Assembly (NCBI GenBank): GCA_947496345.1 | Contig: CANMCL010000055.1 | Location: 1 to 6,074, forward strand | DNA length: 6,074 nucleotides | DNA from: Actinomycetota bacterium | Lineage (GTDB): Bacteria > Actinomycetota > Actinomycetes > Nanopelagicales > Nanopelagicaceae | Direction of reading: 5' to 3' | Shown here: positions 1 through 5,675 of the stretch, piece by piece | Layout of the letters: the number at the start of each line of letters is the position of its first letter | Position numbering within the stretch: position 1 is the first letter of the stretch | Translations under genes and position numbers: made by a program | Notes under the pieces: generated by a model | What the model was told of the DNA's origin: nothing | The model's database searches: none | The model's input: the letters and a program-made list of their open reading frames with translations, nothing else

Positions 1-1365
1 AATAATCCGAGTATCGGAAATTCAGTCCTAGATGGTGATTTCTTCGGCCTCGATGATTTAGAGACCGAGAACCCTAAAGTGATAAGCGGGTGGATTGATG
101 TCTGGTCTAACTGGATTACCAAATTTGATATTGATGGCATGAGAATCGATACCTTTAAACACGTAAATCCTGAGTTCTGGAAGGCATTTATCCCGAAGAT
201 TCAAGCAGCGGCAAGCGCGGCTGGCAAAAAAGATTTTCCTATTTTCGGTGAAGCAGCTGATACAGATTCTGCTTCTTTATCCACATATGTTGCAGGTGGG
301 CAAGTACCAAGTGTTTTAGATTTTGATTTTCAAAAGCAGATAAAGGGTTTTGTGCAATTTGGTGTCTCTGCAGAATCTTTAGCCGAGTTGTTTAACCGAG
401 ATGATCTTTATACAACGCCGACTACGAACGCTTATGGGCTTGCTACCTTTCTTGGAAATCACGATATGGGACGTATCGGATATTTCTTAACTAATGCGGT
501 TGCGGTTGGAGAAAATCAAACTTTACTTGAGCGTGCCAAACTCGCAAATGCTTCACTTTTCTTACTTCGCGGTGGGCCAGTTCTTTACTACGGAGATGAA
601 AAAGGAATGACAGGCTATGGGGGAGATAAGAAAGCACGGCAAGATATGTTTTCTACCCAAGTAGTTGATTGGCAGAATGAAGTTCGCATCGGATCTACTC
701 CTATAAAAAGTGCAAGCGCTTTTGATGTGAAAAATCCATTAGAAGATCAAATCTCTGAACTCCAGAAAGTAATCGCCGCCAATCCAGCCCTGCGAAATGG
801 AACACAAGAAGTCCGCTACGCCAAAAATGGACTCTTCGTTGTAACGCGTTATCTAAACGGAGTTGAATATGTTGTTGCCTTAAACGGTTCCGATACTCCG
901 GCACAAGCCCAGTTCAAAGTTGGCTCCCTTAAGGGAGAATGGGAGGTCTTATCTGGAAGCTGCACGATCACTAGCGATGGCCAGATTGCGCTTGCGATCA
1001 CCCAACGAAATTACTGTGTTGCTAAAGCGAAGGCTCCAGTTGTTAACGCTGGAGTTATGAAAATTTCGACCCCAATAATTAAGCAGACGTCGCTACCTTC
1101 TGGCTGGAGTGAGGTCTCAACCCAGGTATCAGGTGCTAAATACGCTGAAGTTACTTTTAGCGTCAGAGTTAAAGGCGGTAAATGGAAATCAATCGGCACC
1201 GCTGATAGACGAACATTTGCTAGCGATTCCACCAAAGGTGGCCTCTATCGCGTTTATCTACACCCAGAAGATTTCAAAAAGGGAAGTACGGTGGAAGTGA
1301 TAGCTGCAACAGTTGACGCCAAGAAGAAAGTTCTGCTCTCTAAAATAGTAAAAGTAAAAATCTAG
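1..1365 (+). CDS. GH13 alpha-amylase-type glycoside hydrolase, secreted, 5' end missing
   Basis: The reading frame is open from the first base, so the 454 residues seen are the C-terminal part of a longer protein; the GTG at 79 is internal, because FFGLDDLE just before it is a conserved GH13 segment. The enzyme should hydrolyse alpha-glucan (starch or glycogen-like) linkages. Three catalytic GH13 regions are visible: GMRIDTFKH with the nucleophile Asp at window residue 50, FGEA with the acid/base Glu at 84, and FLGNHD with the His-Asp pair at 154-155. The region with the first conserved Asp/His lies upstream. After the barrel comes a beta-rich C domain (about 275-345) with two cysteines (321 and 339) that could form a disulfide, then a roughly 100-residue Ig-like beta domain rich in Lys and Val. 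These fit an exported enzyme, although the signal peptide is out of view. The exact specificity (amylase, pullulanase or other GH13) is not resolved. Its stop overlaps that of the convergent esterase. Confidence 0.93.
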   Translation, partial: NNPSIGNSVLDGDFFGLDDLETENPKVISGWIDVWSNWITKFDIDGMRIDTFKHVNPEFWKAFIPKIQAAASAAGKKDFPIFGEAADTDSASLSTYVAGGQVPSVLDFDFQKQIKGFVQFGVSAESLAELFNRDDLYTTPTTNAYGLATFLGNHDMGRIGYFLTNAVAVGENQTLLERAKLANASLFLLRGGPVLYYGDEKGMTGYGGDKKARQDMFSTQVVDWQNEVRIGSTPIKSASAFDVKNPLEDQISELQKVIAANPALRNGTQEVRYAKNGLFVVTRYLNGVEYVVALNGSDTPAQAQFKVGSLKGEWEVLSGSCTITSDGQIALAITQRNYCVAKAKAPVVNAGVMKISTPIIKQTSLPSGWSEVSTQVSGAKYAEVTFSVRVKGGKWKSIGTADRRTFASDSTKGGLYRVYLHPEDFKKGSTVEVIAATVDAKKKVLLSKIVKVKI

Positions 1366-2186
1366 TCCTTTAGCCAGAAGCGTAAAGGCTGATCTAAATA
1401 ACTAGCCCAAGATGCTTCATTGTGGCCGGTCTTCTTATAAACCTTGCTGATGAAATCTGCATCTCTGCGATATCCCTTTTGTAACATCAAGCCATCCGCT
1501 AAATCTTGGAATGGTTCATATTGGGCATCGAGGGCTTTTGTTCCGCGGCTAATCCAAATTTTATGACTGCCCGGTTTCGGTAGTTCTGCGACAGTTCTGT
1601 GAACCAGTGCATCACCACCGATAATCCAATGAGGAGAAAGCGCAAGTGCTGTTTTGAATTTATCAGGTTGTTTATAAGCGGCGTAGAGAGTAGATAACCC
1701 ACCCATACTGGAACCAATCAAAGCGATATTTTCTGGGCTAATCTCTAACTCCAAAGATTTAAGAATTTGCGGAACGTAAGTACCAAAGATATTTTCTAAG
1801 TATTGATCTCCGCGCAGATGACGTAAATCTTCCTTGGAGATATTGGGCAGGTTTACCGGTACATCTTCTAGGAAGAATTGTTGGGGGGAGAGATCCTTCG
1901 CTCGGCCCATCGGATCGGCTTTAGTAGAGCCGTGCCAAACAGCAATGATTACCGGGGGAGTAATTCCAAATTCGTGGCTGACTTTAAAACCGTGTTGCGC
2001 CATCTCCCAGGTCTTACCGCGAAAAGTTGAGGTCTTGCCATCAAAGACATTTTGGCCATCATGCGCAATAAGTAGGTGGCTACTTGGCTCCTGAGGTGCC
2101 CATAATTCAACGGTGCGACCGTCGAAATCAAAGCGTGAGACCTCACCTGGCACCCCACGAATCTGATATCTCTTAACCAACTCCAT
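1362..2186 (-). CDS. Esterase-D-like alpha/beta hydrolase
   Basis: A 274-residue hydrolase of the putative esterase family (PF00756-like; esterase D/Fes/IroE type) that should cleave ester bonds; the substrate is unknown. No signal peptide is seen, so it is probably cytoplasmic. HDGQNVFDG (42-50) is the characteristic early loop that usually shapes the oxyanion hole. GSSMGG (158-163) is the nucleophile elbow with Ser160. GHNEASW (254-260) carries the catalytic His255. The acid is probably Asp220 in the GTKALD segment. The length is normal for a single catalytic domain. I chose the ATG at 2186. The frame stays open back to 2291, but those 35 extra residues would lie antisense inside the photolyase gene and look unlike the family. 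No Shine-Dalgarno precedes 2186, so the mRNA may be leaderless. The gene is divergent from the photolyase and convergent with the amylase. Neither neighbour suggests a substrate. Confidence 0.88.
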   Translation of the reverse strand: MELVKRYQIRGVPGEVSRFDFDGRTVELWAPQEPSSHLLIAHDGQNVFDGKTSTFRGKTWEMAQHGFKVSHEFGITPPVIIAVWHGSTKADPMGRAKDLSPQQFFLEDVPVNLPNISKEDLRHLRGDQYLENIFGTYVPQILKSLELEISPENIALIGSSMGGLSTLYAAYKQPDKFKTALALSPHWIIGGDALVHRTVAELPKPGSHKIWISRGTKALDAQYEPFQDLADGLMLQKGYRRDADFISKVYKKTGHNEASWASYLDQPLRFWLKD

Positions 2187-2202
2187 AGTGCGACAATAGT
2201 GC
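2185..2202. repeat. Direct repeat ATAGTGC x2, 11-bp period
   Basis: ATAGTGC occurs at 2185-2191 and again at 2196-2202, exactly 11 bp apart, which is about one DNA helical turn. The left copy overlaps the esterase start codon and the right copy ends one base before the photolyase ATG, so together they fill the divergent region. This geometry suits a regulator binding two half-sites on the same face of the helix. That is inference; a 7-bp repeat can arise by chance and I recognise no known operator. Confidence 0.4.
2192..2198. promoter_or_regulatory. Putative bidirectional -10 element for esterase and photolyase
   Basis: The 17-bp gap between the two divergent starts holds GACAATA. Read on the minus strand, TATTGT (2198-2193) fits the TANNNT form of an actinobacterial -10 box and ends 6 bases before the esterase ATG. 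Read on the plus strand, GACAAT (2192-2197) is a weaker -10 match and also ends 6 bases before the photolyase ATG. With no Shine-Dalgarno on either side, both transcripts could begin at or next to their start codons, as is common in actinobacteria. Convincing -35 boxes are not seen, so this is a position-based inference. Confidence 0.42.
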
Positions 2203-2203
2203 A

Positions 2204-3571
2204 ATGTCCGTTCCGCGCCGCAACATAATGTGGTTTCGCCGAGATCTCCGTATCGGCGATAACCCTGCGCTATTGGCTGCAATCGAATCAAGTGACGAAG
2301 TAATCCCAGTATTCATCTTGGATAAATCCCAAATTGCTGAGGCCGGCGAAAAACTCCTGGCTTATATGGGCCAATCTTTACGATTACTTGATGACTCTCT
2401 TGGAAATAAGTTACATATTATTGAAGGAGATCAAGTTCAAATTCTTAGAGAGCTAATTGATCTTTACAACATTAGCGAGGTTCATATTTCAGATGAATAT
2501 GAAAGATATGGCGCAGAGCGAGATGCTCGCGTTGAATCTGCCGGCATTAATCTGATCAGAACCGGAAGTCCTTATGCGGTAAAGCCAGGTCGTGTGATTA
2601 AAGAGAGCGATGCAACGCCATATCGGGTCTACACGCCTTTTTATCGCGCTTGGTTAAAGCATGGATGGCGTGCTCCCGCGAAAACTCCAAGCAAGATAGT
2701 TGCACCAACGCCACCAGATAAATATCGCGCCTTTCCTGACTTTCCGATGCCCACAAATGTGCAGGTTATCCAAGCCGGTGAAGCAGCTGCGCTGGCAAGA
2801 TTTAAAGTTTTTACAAAGAGTGGCTTAGATAATTACGACGAGAATAGAAACTTTGCCGGTATTGATGGAACTTCAAAGATGAGTACCTATCTAAAGTTCG
2901 GTGAAATTCATCCACGTACTCTCTTGGCAAATCTTGGAGAAAGTAAAGCCCACGATACTTTCCGGAAAGAGATTGCTTGGCGTGAGTTTTATGCTGATGT
3001 TCTCTTCAATAATCCAAATACCGATACCGAGTATTACGCACCCCGCTTTAGCCAGATGAGATATGACAAGCCTGGTGCGCAGTTTCAAGCCTGGTGCGAA
3101 GGTAAAACGGGATACCCATTTGTTGATGCTGCAATGCGCCAGTTAATTGTCGAAGGCTGGATGCATAACCGCACACGAATGGTTGTGGCTTCATTTCTAG
3201 TAAAAGACTTGCACCTGGAATGGCAGTTAGGCGAACGTTTCTTCGCTGAACATTTAGTGGATTACGATGTTGCATCCAACGCTCACGGCTGGCAGTGGAC
3301 TGCCGGAACTGGCACAGATGCCTCGCCGTATTACCGAGTCTTTAACCCCATTGAACAAGGAAAGCGTTTTGATGAAAATGGCGATTACATCCGCAAATAT
3401 GTCCCTGAGCTAGCTCATTTATCAGCGAATGAAATCCATGAGCCTTGGTTGTATTTAGATGGTTATTCCAAAGGATATTGCGAACGCATTGTCGATCACG
3501 CACTTGAAAGGCTGGAATCGTTAGCTCGGTTGCAAGAAATTAAGGCAGATAAGCCCGAGCTTCCGCGCTAG
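2204..3571 (+). CDS. phr: Deoxyribodipyrimidine photo-lyase, class I CPD type
   Basis: A 455-residue flavoprotein that uses blue/near-UV light to split cyclobutane pyrimidine dimers in DNA; it acts in the cytoplasm and needs FAD plus an antenna chromophore that I cannot identify here. The N-terminal Rossmann antenna domain opens with MWFRRDLRIGDNPAL (9-23). The helical FAD domain carries KTGYPFVDAAMRQL (301-314), GWMHNR (318-323), SFLVKDL (330-336), GWQW (362-365) and TGTDASPYYRVFNP (369-382), all close to E. coli PhrB. By my alignment from memory, Trp340 and Trp363 match triad Trp359 and Trp382, Asn359 matches flavin-contacting Asn378, and Trp259 and Trp365 match substrate-contacting Trp277 and Trp384. 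The distal triad position is Tyr287. These points favour a photolyase over a cryptochrome. The ATG at 2204 was chosen for length; the ATG at 2228 directly before WFRRDLR is an alternative. The gene is divergent from the esterase, and its last 32 bp overlap the GGDEF gene. Confidence 0.95.
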   Translation: MSVPRRNIMWFRRDLRIGDNPALLAAIESSDEVIPVFILDKSQIAEAGEKLLAYMGQSLRLLDDSLGNKLHIIEGDQVQILRELIDLYNISEVHISDEYERYGAERDARVESAGINLIRTGSPYAVKPGRVIKESDATPYRVYTPFYRAWLKHGWRAPAKTPSKIVAPTPPDKYRAFPDFPMPTNVQVIQAGEAAALARFKVFTKSGLDNYDENRNFAGIDGTSKMSTYLKFGEIHPRTLLANLGESKAHDTFRKEIAWREFYADVLFNNPNTDTEYYAPRFSQMRYDKPGAQFQAWCEGKTGYPFVDAAMRQLIVEGWMHNRTRMVVASFLVKDLHLEWQLGERFFAEHLVDYDVASNAHGWQWTAGTGTDASPYYRVFNPIEQGKRFDENGDYIRKYVPELAHLSANEIHEPWLYLDGYSKGYCERIVDHALERLESLARLQEIKADKPELPR

Positions 3572-4907
3572 CGCGCTTTGCTTCATACATTGCTAAATCT
3601 GCTCGATGTAGTAAATCTCCCTTTCCATCATTACGAACGTGTCCGATACTGACGCCAATAGAAATGGATTTTCCGTTAATAATAAATGGATAACTCAAAG
3701 TCGCTTTCAGCGCACTCGCTAACTCTAAAGTTGCATCATCGCTACCTGCGGCAATTACTCCAAACTCATCACCACCCAACCTGGCCAAGATGGCACCGCT
3801 TGGAAGAGAACGACTAAATCTCTGTGCCACTTGTCGCAATATGCGATCTCCCATTTCATGCCCATAACTATCATTTACTGGTTTAAACCCATCTAAATCC
3901 AGGAGCAGTAAAGCCCCCTCTACTTCATTAAAGGTTGATAGTTCAGCAATTAATCTACGTCGATTAGGCAAACCAGTGAGCTCATCGGTGCGCGCGAGAA
4001 CTTTCTCTTCTCCCAAATTATTAGCCTGGCGGATAACCAAAGTCATTCTGATAAATGCCAATAAGAGCGTTGTAATTGTGGGAACAACGACGTAAGTAGG
4101 AAAATACTCGGGACGAATGGCAATCGCGGACAAGAGCGCGGGACTAATGAATATAGAAATTGCGATCAGCGCGGGATGGATCCTTCCATCTGATTTACTC
4201 TCATTTGGTAGGTACCAAAAAGAGAGGGAGATTAAAACTAATCCGATTAACCAACCCTCATCACTTATTTGCCCAAATCTGTAGGTGCCTTCAATCTGCA
4301 ACCACAAGTAGAAAAAATCTGTCAAAGTAAAGGCAAGTACTCCGGTGATTATCAAAATCAATCGAAATGAAATTTTGGAGCGCGCAGCACTCGAAAGAAT
4401 TATCACCAATAGCGCAATATCGCATACGGAGAATAGAACCGAGAAGAAATATCCCAAACCCGAAACCCCTACTAATTGCTTAAGCAATAGAGCGGAGATA
4501 ATTGAGGTAAAACCCAGACCAAAAATTGCAGAGTCTAATAGTTCAATCGATCGCATTCGTTTCGCTCTGCCGATTGCCCTGGGGATTGCGATAAAGGCGA
4601 AGGGATAGAAAGCTGAGTAGGCAACGTTGGATACTAATTGCTCCTGAGCGTTAAAGTTGAAAAATTGACTCAAGCTAGAGGCAATTGATCCGATTCCCCA
4701 AGATGCTATTGCAAGCGATAAAAATGCAACAGCTAGCGGGTCATTATGAAGCGGTGCCTGAAAAATCCCAATTACAACCACTAAAACTATTGCGTTATAG
4801 AAAATTAAATCTTTCGCTATAGATGGTTCAGAGAAAAAGAATCGAAGCAGAATATGTGCAACTAATAAGATTGCGGGAAGCCACTTAGCGATTCGGTGAA
4901 TTACCAC
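3540..4907 (-). CDS. Multi-spanning membrane diguanylate cyclase (GGDEF domain)
   Basis: A 455-residue inner-membrane signalling protein predicted to join two GTP into cyclic di-GMP. The first 290 residues or so form about eight to ten hydrophobic spans (for example 9-27, 36-50, 57-77, 124-142, 150-172, 181-201, 217-233, 243-263 and 270-287). They are probably a sensory module, but I do not recognise a named one. The cytoplasmic GGDEF domain starts at TDELTGLPNRRRL (307-319), continues with LLLDLDGFKPVND (334-346) and reaches an intact active-site loop, RLGGDEF (376-382). It ends with ISIGVSIG and ADLAMYEAK (436-444). No RxxD inhibitory site is seen before GGDEF, and there is no EAL domain. 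The start is GTG at 4907: an in-frame TAA lies ten bases upstream, and no Shine-Dalgarno is seen. The gene lies 63 bp downstream of the exported-protein gene on the same strand, so co-transcription is possible. Its 3' end overlaps the photolyase by 32 bp. Confidence 0.92.
   Translation of the reverse strand: MVIHRIAKWLPAILLVAHILLRFFFSEPSIAKDLIFYNAIVLVVVIGIFQAPLHNDPLAVAFLSLAIASWGIGSIASSLSQFFNFNAQEQLVSNVAYSAFYPFAFIAIPRAIGRAKRMRSIELLDSAIFGLGFTSIISALLLKQLVGVSGLGYFFSVLFSVCDIALLVIILSSAARSKISFRLILIITGVLAFTLTDFFYLWLQIEGTYRFGQISDEGWLIGLVLISLSFWYLPNESKSDGRIHPALIAISIFISPALLSAIAIRPEYFPTYVVVPTITTLLLAFIRMTLVIRQANNLGEEKVLARTDELTGLPNRRRLIAELSTFNEVEGALLLLDLDGFKPVNDSYGHEMGDRILRQVAQRFSRSLPSGAILARLGGDEFGVIAAGSDDATLELASALKATLSYPFIINGKSISIGVSIGHVRNDGKGDLLHRADLAMYEAKRASAEARAYLP
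3564..3575. repeat. 12-bp perfect palindrome at the photolyase stop codon
   Basis: CGCGCTAGCGCG reads the same on both strands and contains the photolyase TAG stop near its centre, inside the overlap with the GGDEF gene. As RNA it could fold only into a 4-bp CGCG stem with a CUAG loop. Followed on the plus strand by CTTTG, this would be at best a very weak terminator. It may simply be a coding coincidence, but it is unusually GC-rich for this window. Confidence 0.3.
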
Positions 4908-4936
4908 CAGTAAAAGTTAAAGGAACACCACGTTCT

Positions 4937-4942
4937 ATATTA
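4937..4942 (-). promoter_or_regulatory. Possible -10 box for the GGDEF gene
   Basis: The minus strand reads TAATAT within an A/T-rich stretch about 30 bases before the GTG start at 4907. It resembles a sigma-70 -10 box and would give a leader of about 20 to 25 bases. The hexamer 17 bp further upstream (GTCAAA) matches TTGACA poorly. Support is therefore the -10 match and its position alone; the gene may instead be read through from the upstream exported-protein gene. Confidence 0.33.
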
Positions 4943-4949
4943 ATAGGGG

Positions 4950-4962
4950 AAACCTGAGGTTT
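4950..4962. repeat. 13-bp inverted repeat between the exported-protein and GGDEF genes
   Basis: AAACCTGAGGTTT is a perfect palindrome around one central base in the 63-bp gap. As minus-strand RNA it could form a 5-bp stem with a 3-base loop, followed by CCCC rather than a U-tract, so it is a poor intrinsic terminator. As DNA it would lie between the -10 and -35 positions of the possible GGDEF promoter, which would suit a repressor operator. Neither role is demonstrated. Confidence 0.35.
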
Positions 4963-4970
4963 GACTGGCT

Positions 4971-5594
4971 TTAGAGACCTTTTTTGCAGATCAACTTGGC
5001 CAAATCAAGGCTTGTTGAGACATCAGCTGTTGAATTTTTGTATTGGGTTAGCGCGAGTTCCCTAGCTGTTTTACTTCGCTCATTCTGCTTGCCAACAGTT
5101 GTGAAACCCCTGATCGCAATTTCATAATTACGAACAGCCGAGGCATAGGCATCTATTGTTTTTTTGTTCTTTGTTAAGTTGGCGGTATCTGCCCGTAGAA
5201 TCACGAGTTGTGCAGTGATGGTGTCAATTTTTGACTGGAATTCAGGAATTACTTGCTTTGCTTTTTCTACTTGTACTAATTGCTTGGCAATATCAGCATC
5301 CAATTTGGCTACAGCTGCATCACTTGCCGCTTTGATTTTTGGCAGATTTGCCAGAGCCTTCTTGTAAGCATTTCCAGTGGTTATGCAGTCACTAATTAAC
5401 CAAGTTAACTTAGCGTTTTTCACTAAAGGATTCTTTGCGCACCGGTATGTAGACCCCTTGACCTTAGTTGTGGCGCCCGCTTTTTTGCAGGAGACCCCAT
5501 TGCTGATCTGGGTTGCAGCAGTTGCTGGCACGGCGGTGGTTGTCGAAGCAACTAGAACTGCCGCACCGAGTACTACGAGAACCTTGCGAAACAT
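4971..5594 (-). CDS. Exported helical protein with N-terminal paired-cysteine module, function unknown
   Basis: A 207-residue protein of unknown function, exported by a Sec-type signal peptide: MFRK start, hydrophobic stretch 5-17, then a PATAA region at 23-27 suggesting cleavage near residue 26 or 27. The mature N-terminus holds a compact module with Cys36 in VSCKKAG, Cys52 in GSTYRC and a closing LTW (63-65). I associate similar G-x-x-C...Y-x-C stretches with exported proteins of aquatic actinobacteria (recalled, not checked). Residues from about 76 to 200 are rich in Ala, Lys, Leu and Asp and look like long helices, probably coiled coil. Cys70 and Cys203 bracket this part and could form a disulfide. 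The ATG at 5594 was chosen because GGAGGT sits 4 bases upstream and the signal peptide begins there; in-frame ATGs up to 5630 lie in the promoter and leader. A possible partner is the GGDEF gene 63 bp downstream. Confidence 0.8.
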   Translation of the reverse strand: MFRKVLVVLGAAVLVASTTTAVPATAATQISNGVSCKKAGATTKVKGSTYRCAKNPLVKNAKLTWLISDCITTGNAYKKALANLPKIKAASDAAVAKLDADIAKQLVQVEKAKQVIPEFQSKIDTITAQLVILRADTANLTKNKKTIDAYASAVRNYEIAIRGFTTVGKQNERSKTARELALTQYKNSTADVSTSLDLAKLICKKGL

Positions 5595-5598
5595 AGAA

Positions 5599-5604
5599 AC
5601 CTCC
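5599..5604 (-). promoter_or_regulatory. Strong Shine-Dalgarno that fixes the exported-protein start
   Basis: The minus strand reads GGAGGT, then TTCT, then ATG at 5594. This near-perfect ribosome binding site with normal spacing selects 5594 over the in-frame ATGs at 5606, 5621 and 5630. It stands out because neither the esterase, the photolyase nor the GGDEF gene has a recognisable one. Confidence 0.8.
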
Positions 5605-5619
5605 ATTGATGATGTGCTC

Positions 5620-5648
5620 ATATTAGCCAACCGCGAGTCCCATATTAA
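5620..5648 (-). promoter_or_regulatory. Sigma-70-like promoter of the exported-protein gene
   Basis: On the minus strand TTAATA (5648-5643; 4 of 6 to TTGACA) is followed after exactly 17 bp by TAATAT (5625-5620; close to TATAAT). Transcription would start near 5613, leaving a leader of about 20 bases that contains the GGAGGT site. The promoter lies in the 81-bp gap after the SDR stop, so the exported protein is probably transcribed on its own and not as part of an SDR operon. Confidence 0.62.
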
Positions 5649-5675
5649 GGAGGCAAGCAGAGAAAATCGTGTGAA

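Noticed and set aside
79..1365. GTG at 79 as the real start of the amylase gene
   Set aside because: The frame is open to base 1 and the preceding residues (FFGLDDLE) belong to a conserved GH13 segment; the catalytic barrel would lack its first half. It is a fragment cut by the window edge.
1366..1400. Possible terminator hairpin at the amylase/esterase junction (AGCC ... GGCT)
   Set aside because: Only a 4-bp stem with a 10-base loop and no U-tract, and it lies wholly inside the esterase coding sequence.
2187..2291. Extension of the esterase by 35 residues to a start at 2291
   Set aside because: It would run antisense through the start of the photolyase gene, and the extra residues (two adjacent Cys, no family-like pattern) look like chance translation; the ATG at 2186 gives a normal family length.
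4345..4608. 87-codon open frame on the plus strand
   Set aside because: It is fully antisense to the membrane part of the GGDEF protein and its charged translation has no recognisable features; it reflects the complement of hydrophobic codons.
4960..4965. Plus-strand TTGACT-like -35 box
   Set aside because: No -10 partner and no plus-strand gene lie downstream; the only genes there are on the minus strand.
5159..5165. Run of seven T (A on the coding strand) in the exported-protein gene as a slippage or frameshift site
   Set aside because: The reading frame continues normally to a sensible C-terminus (Cys203 and a short Lys-rich end), so neither a frameshift nor programmed slippage needs to be invoked.
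5595..5630. Extension of the exported protein by 12 residues to an ATG at 5630
   Set aside because: The GGAGGT site and the signal peptide both place the start at 5594, and the upstream ATGs fall in the -10 box or short leader.
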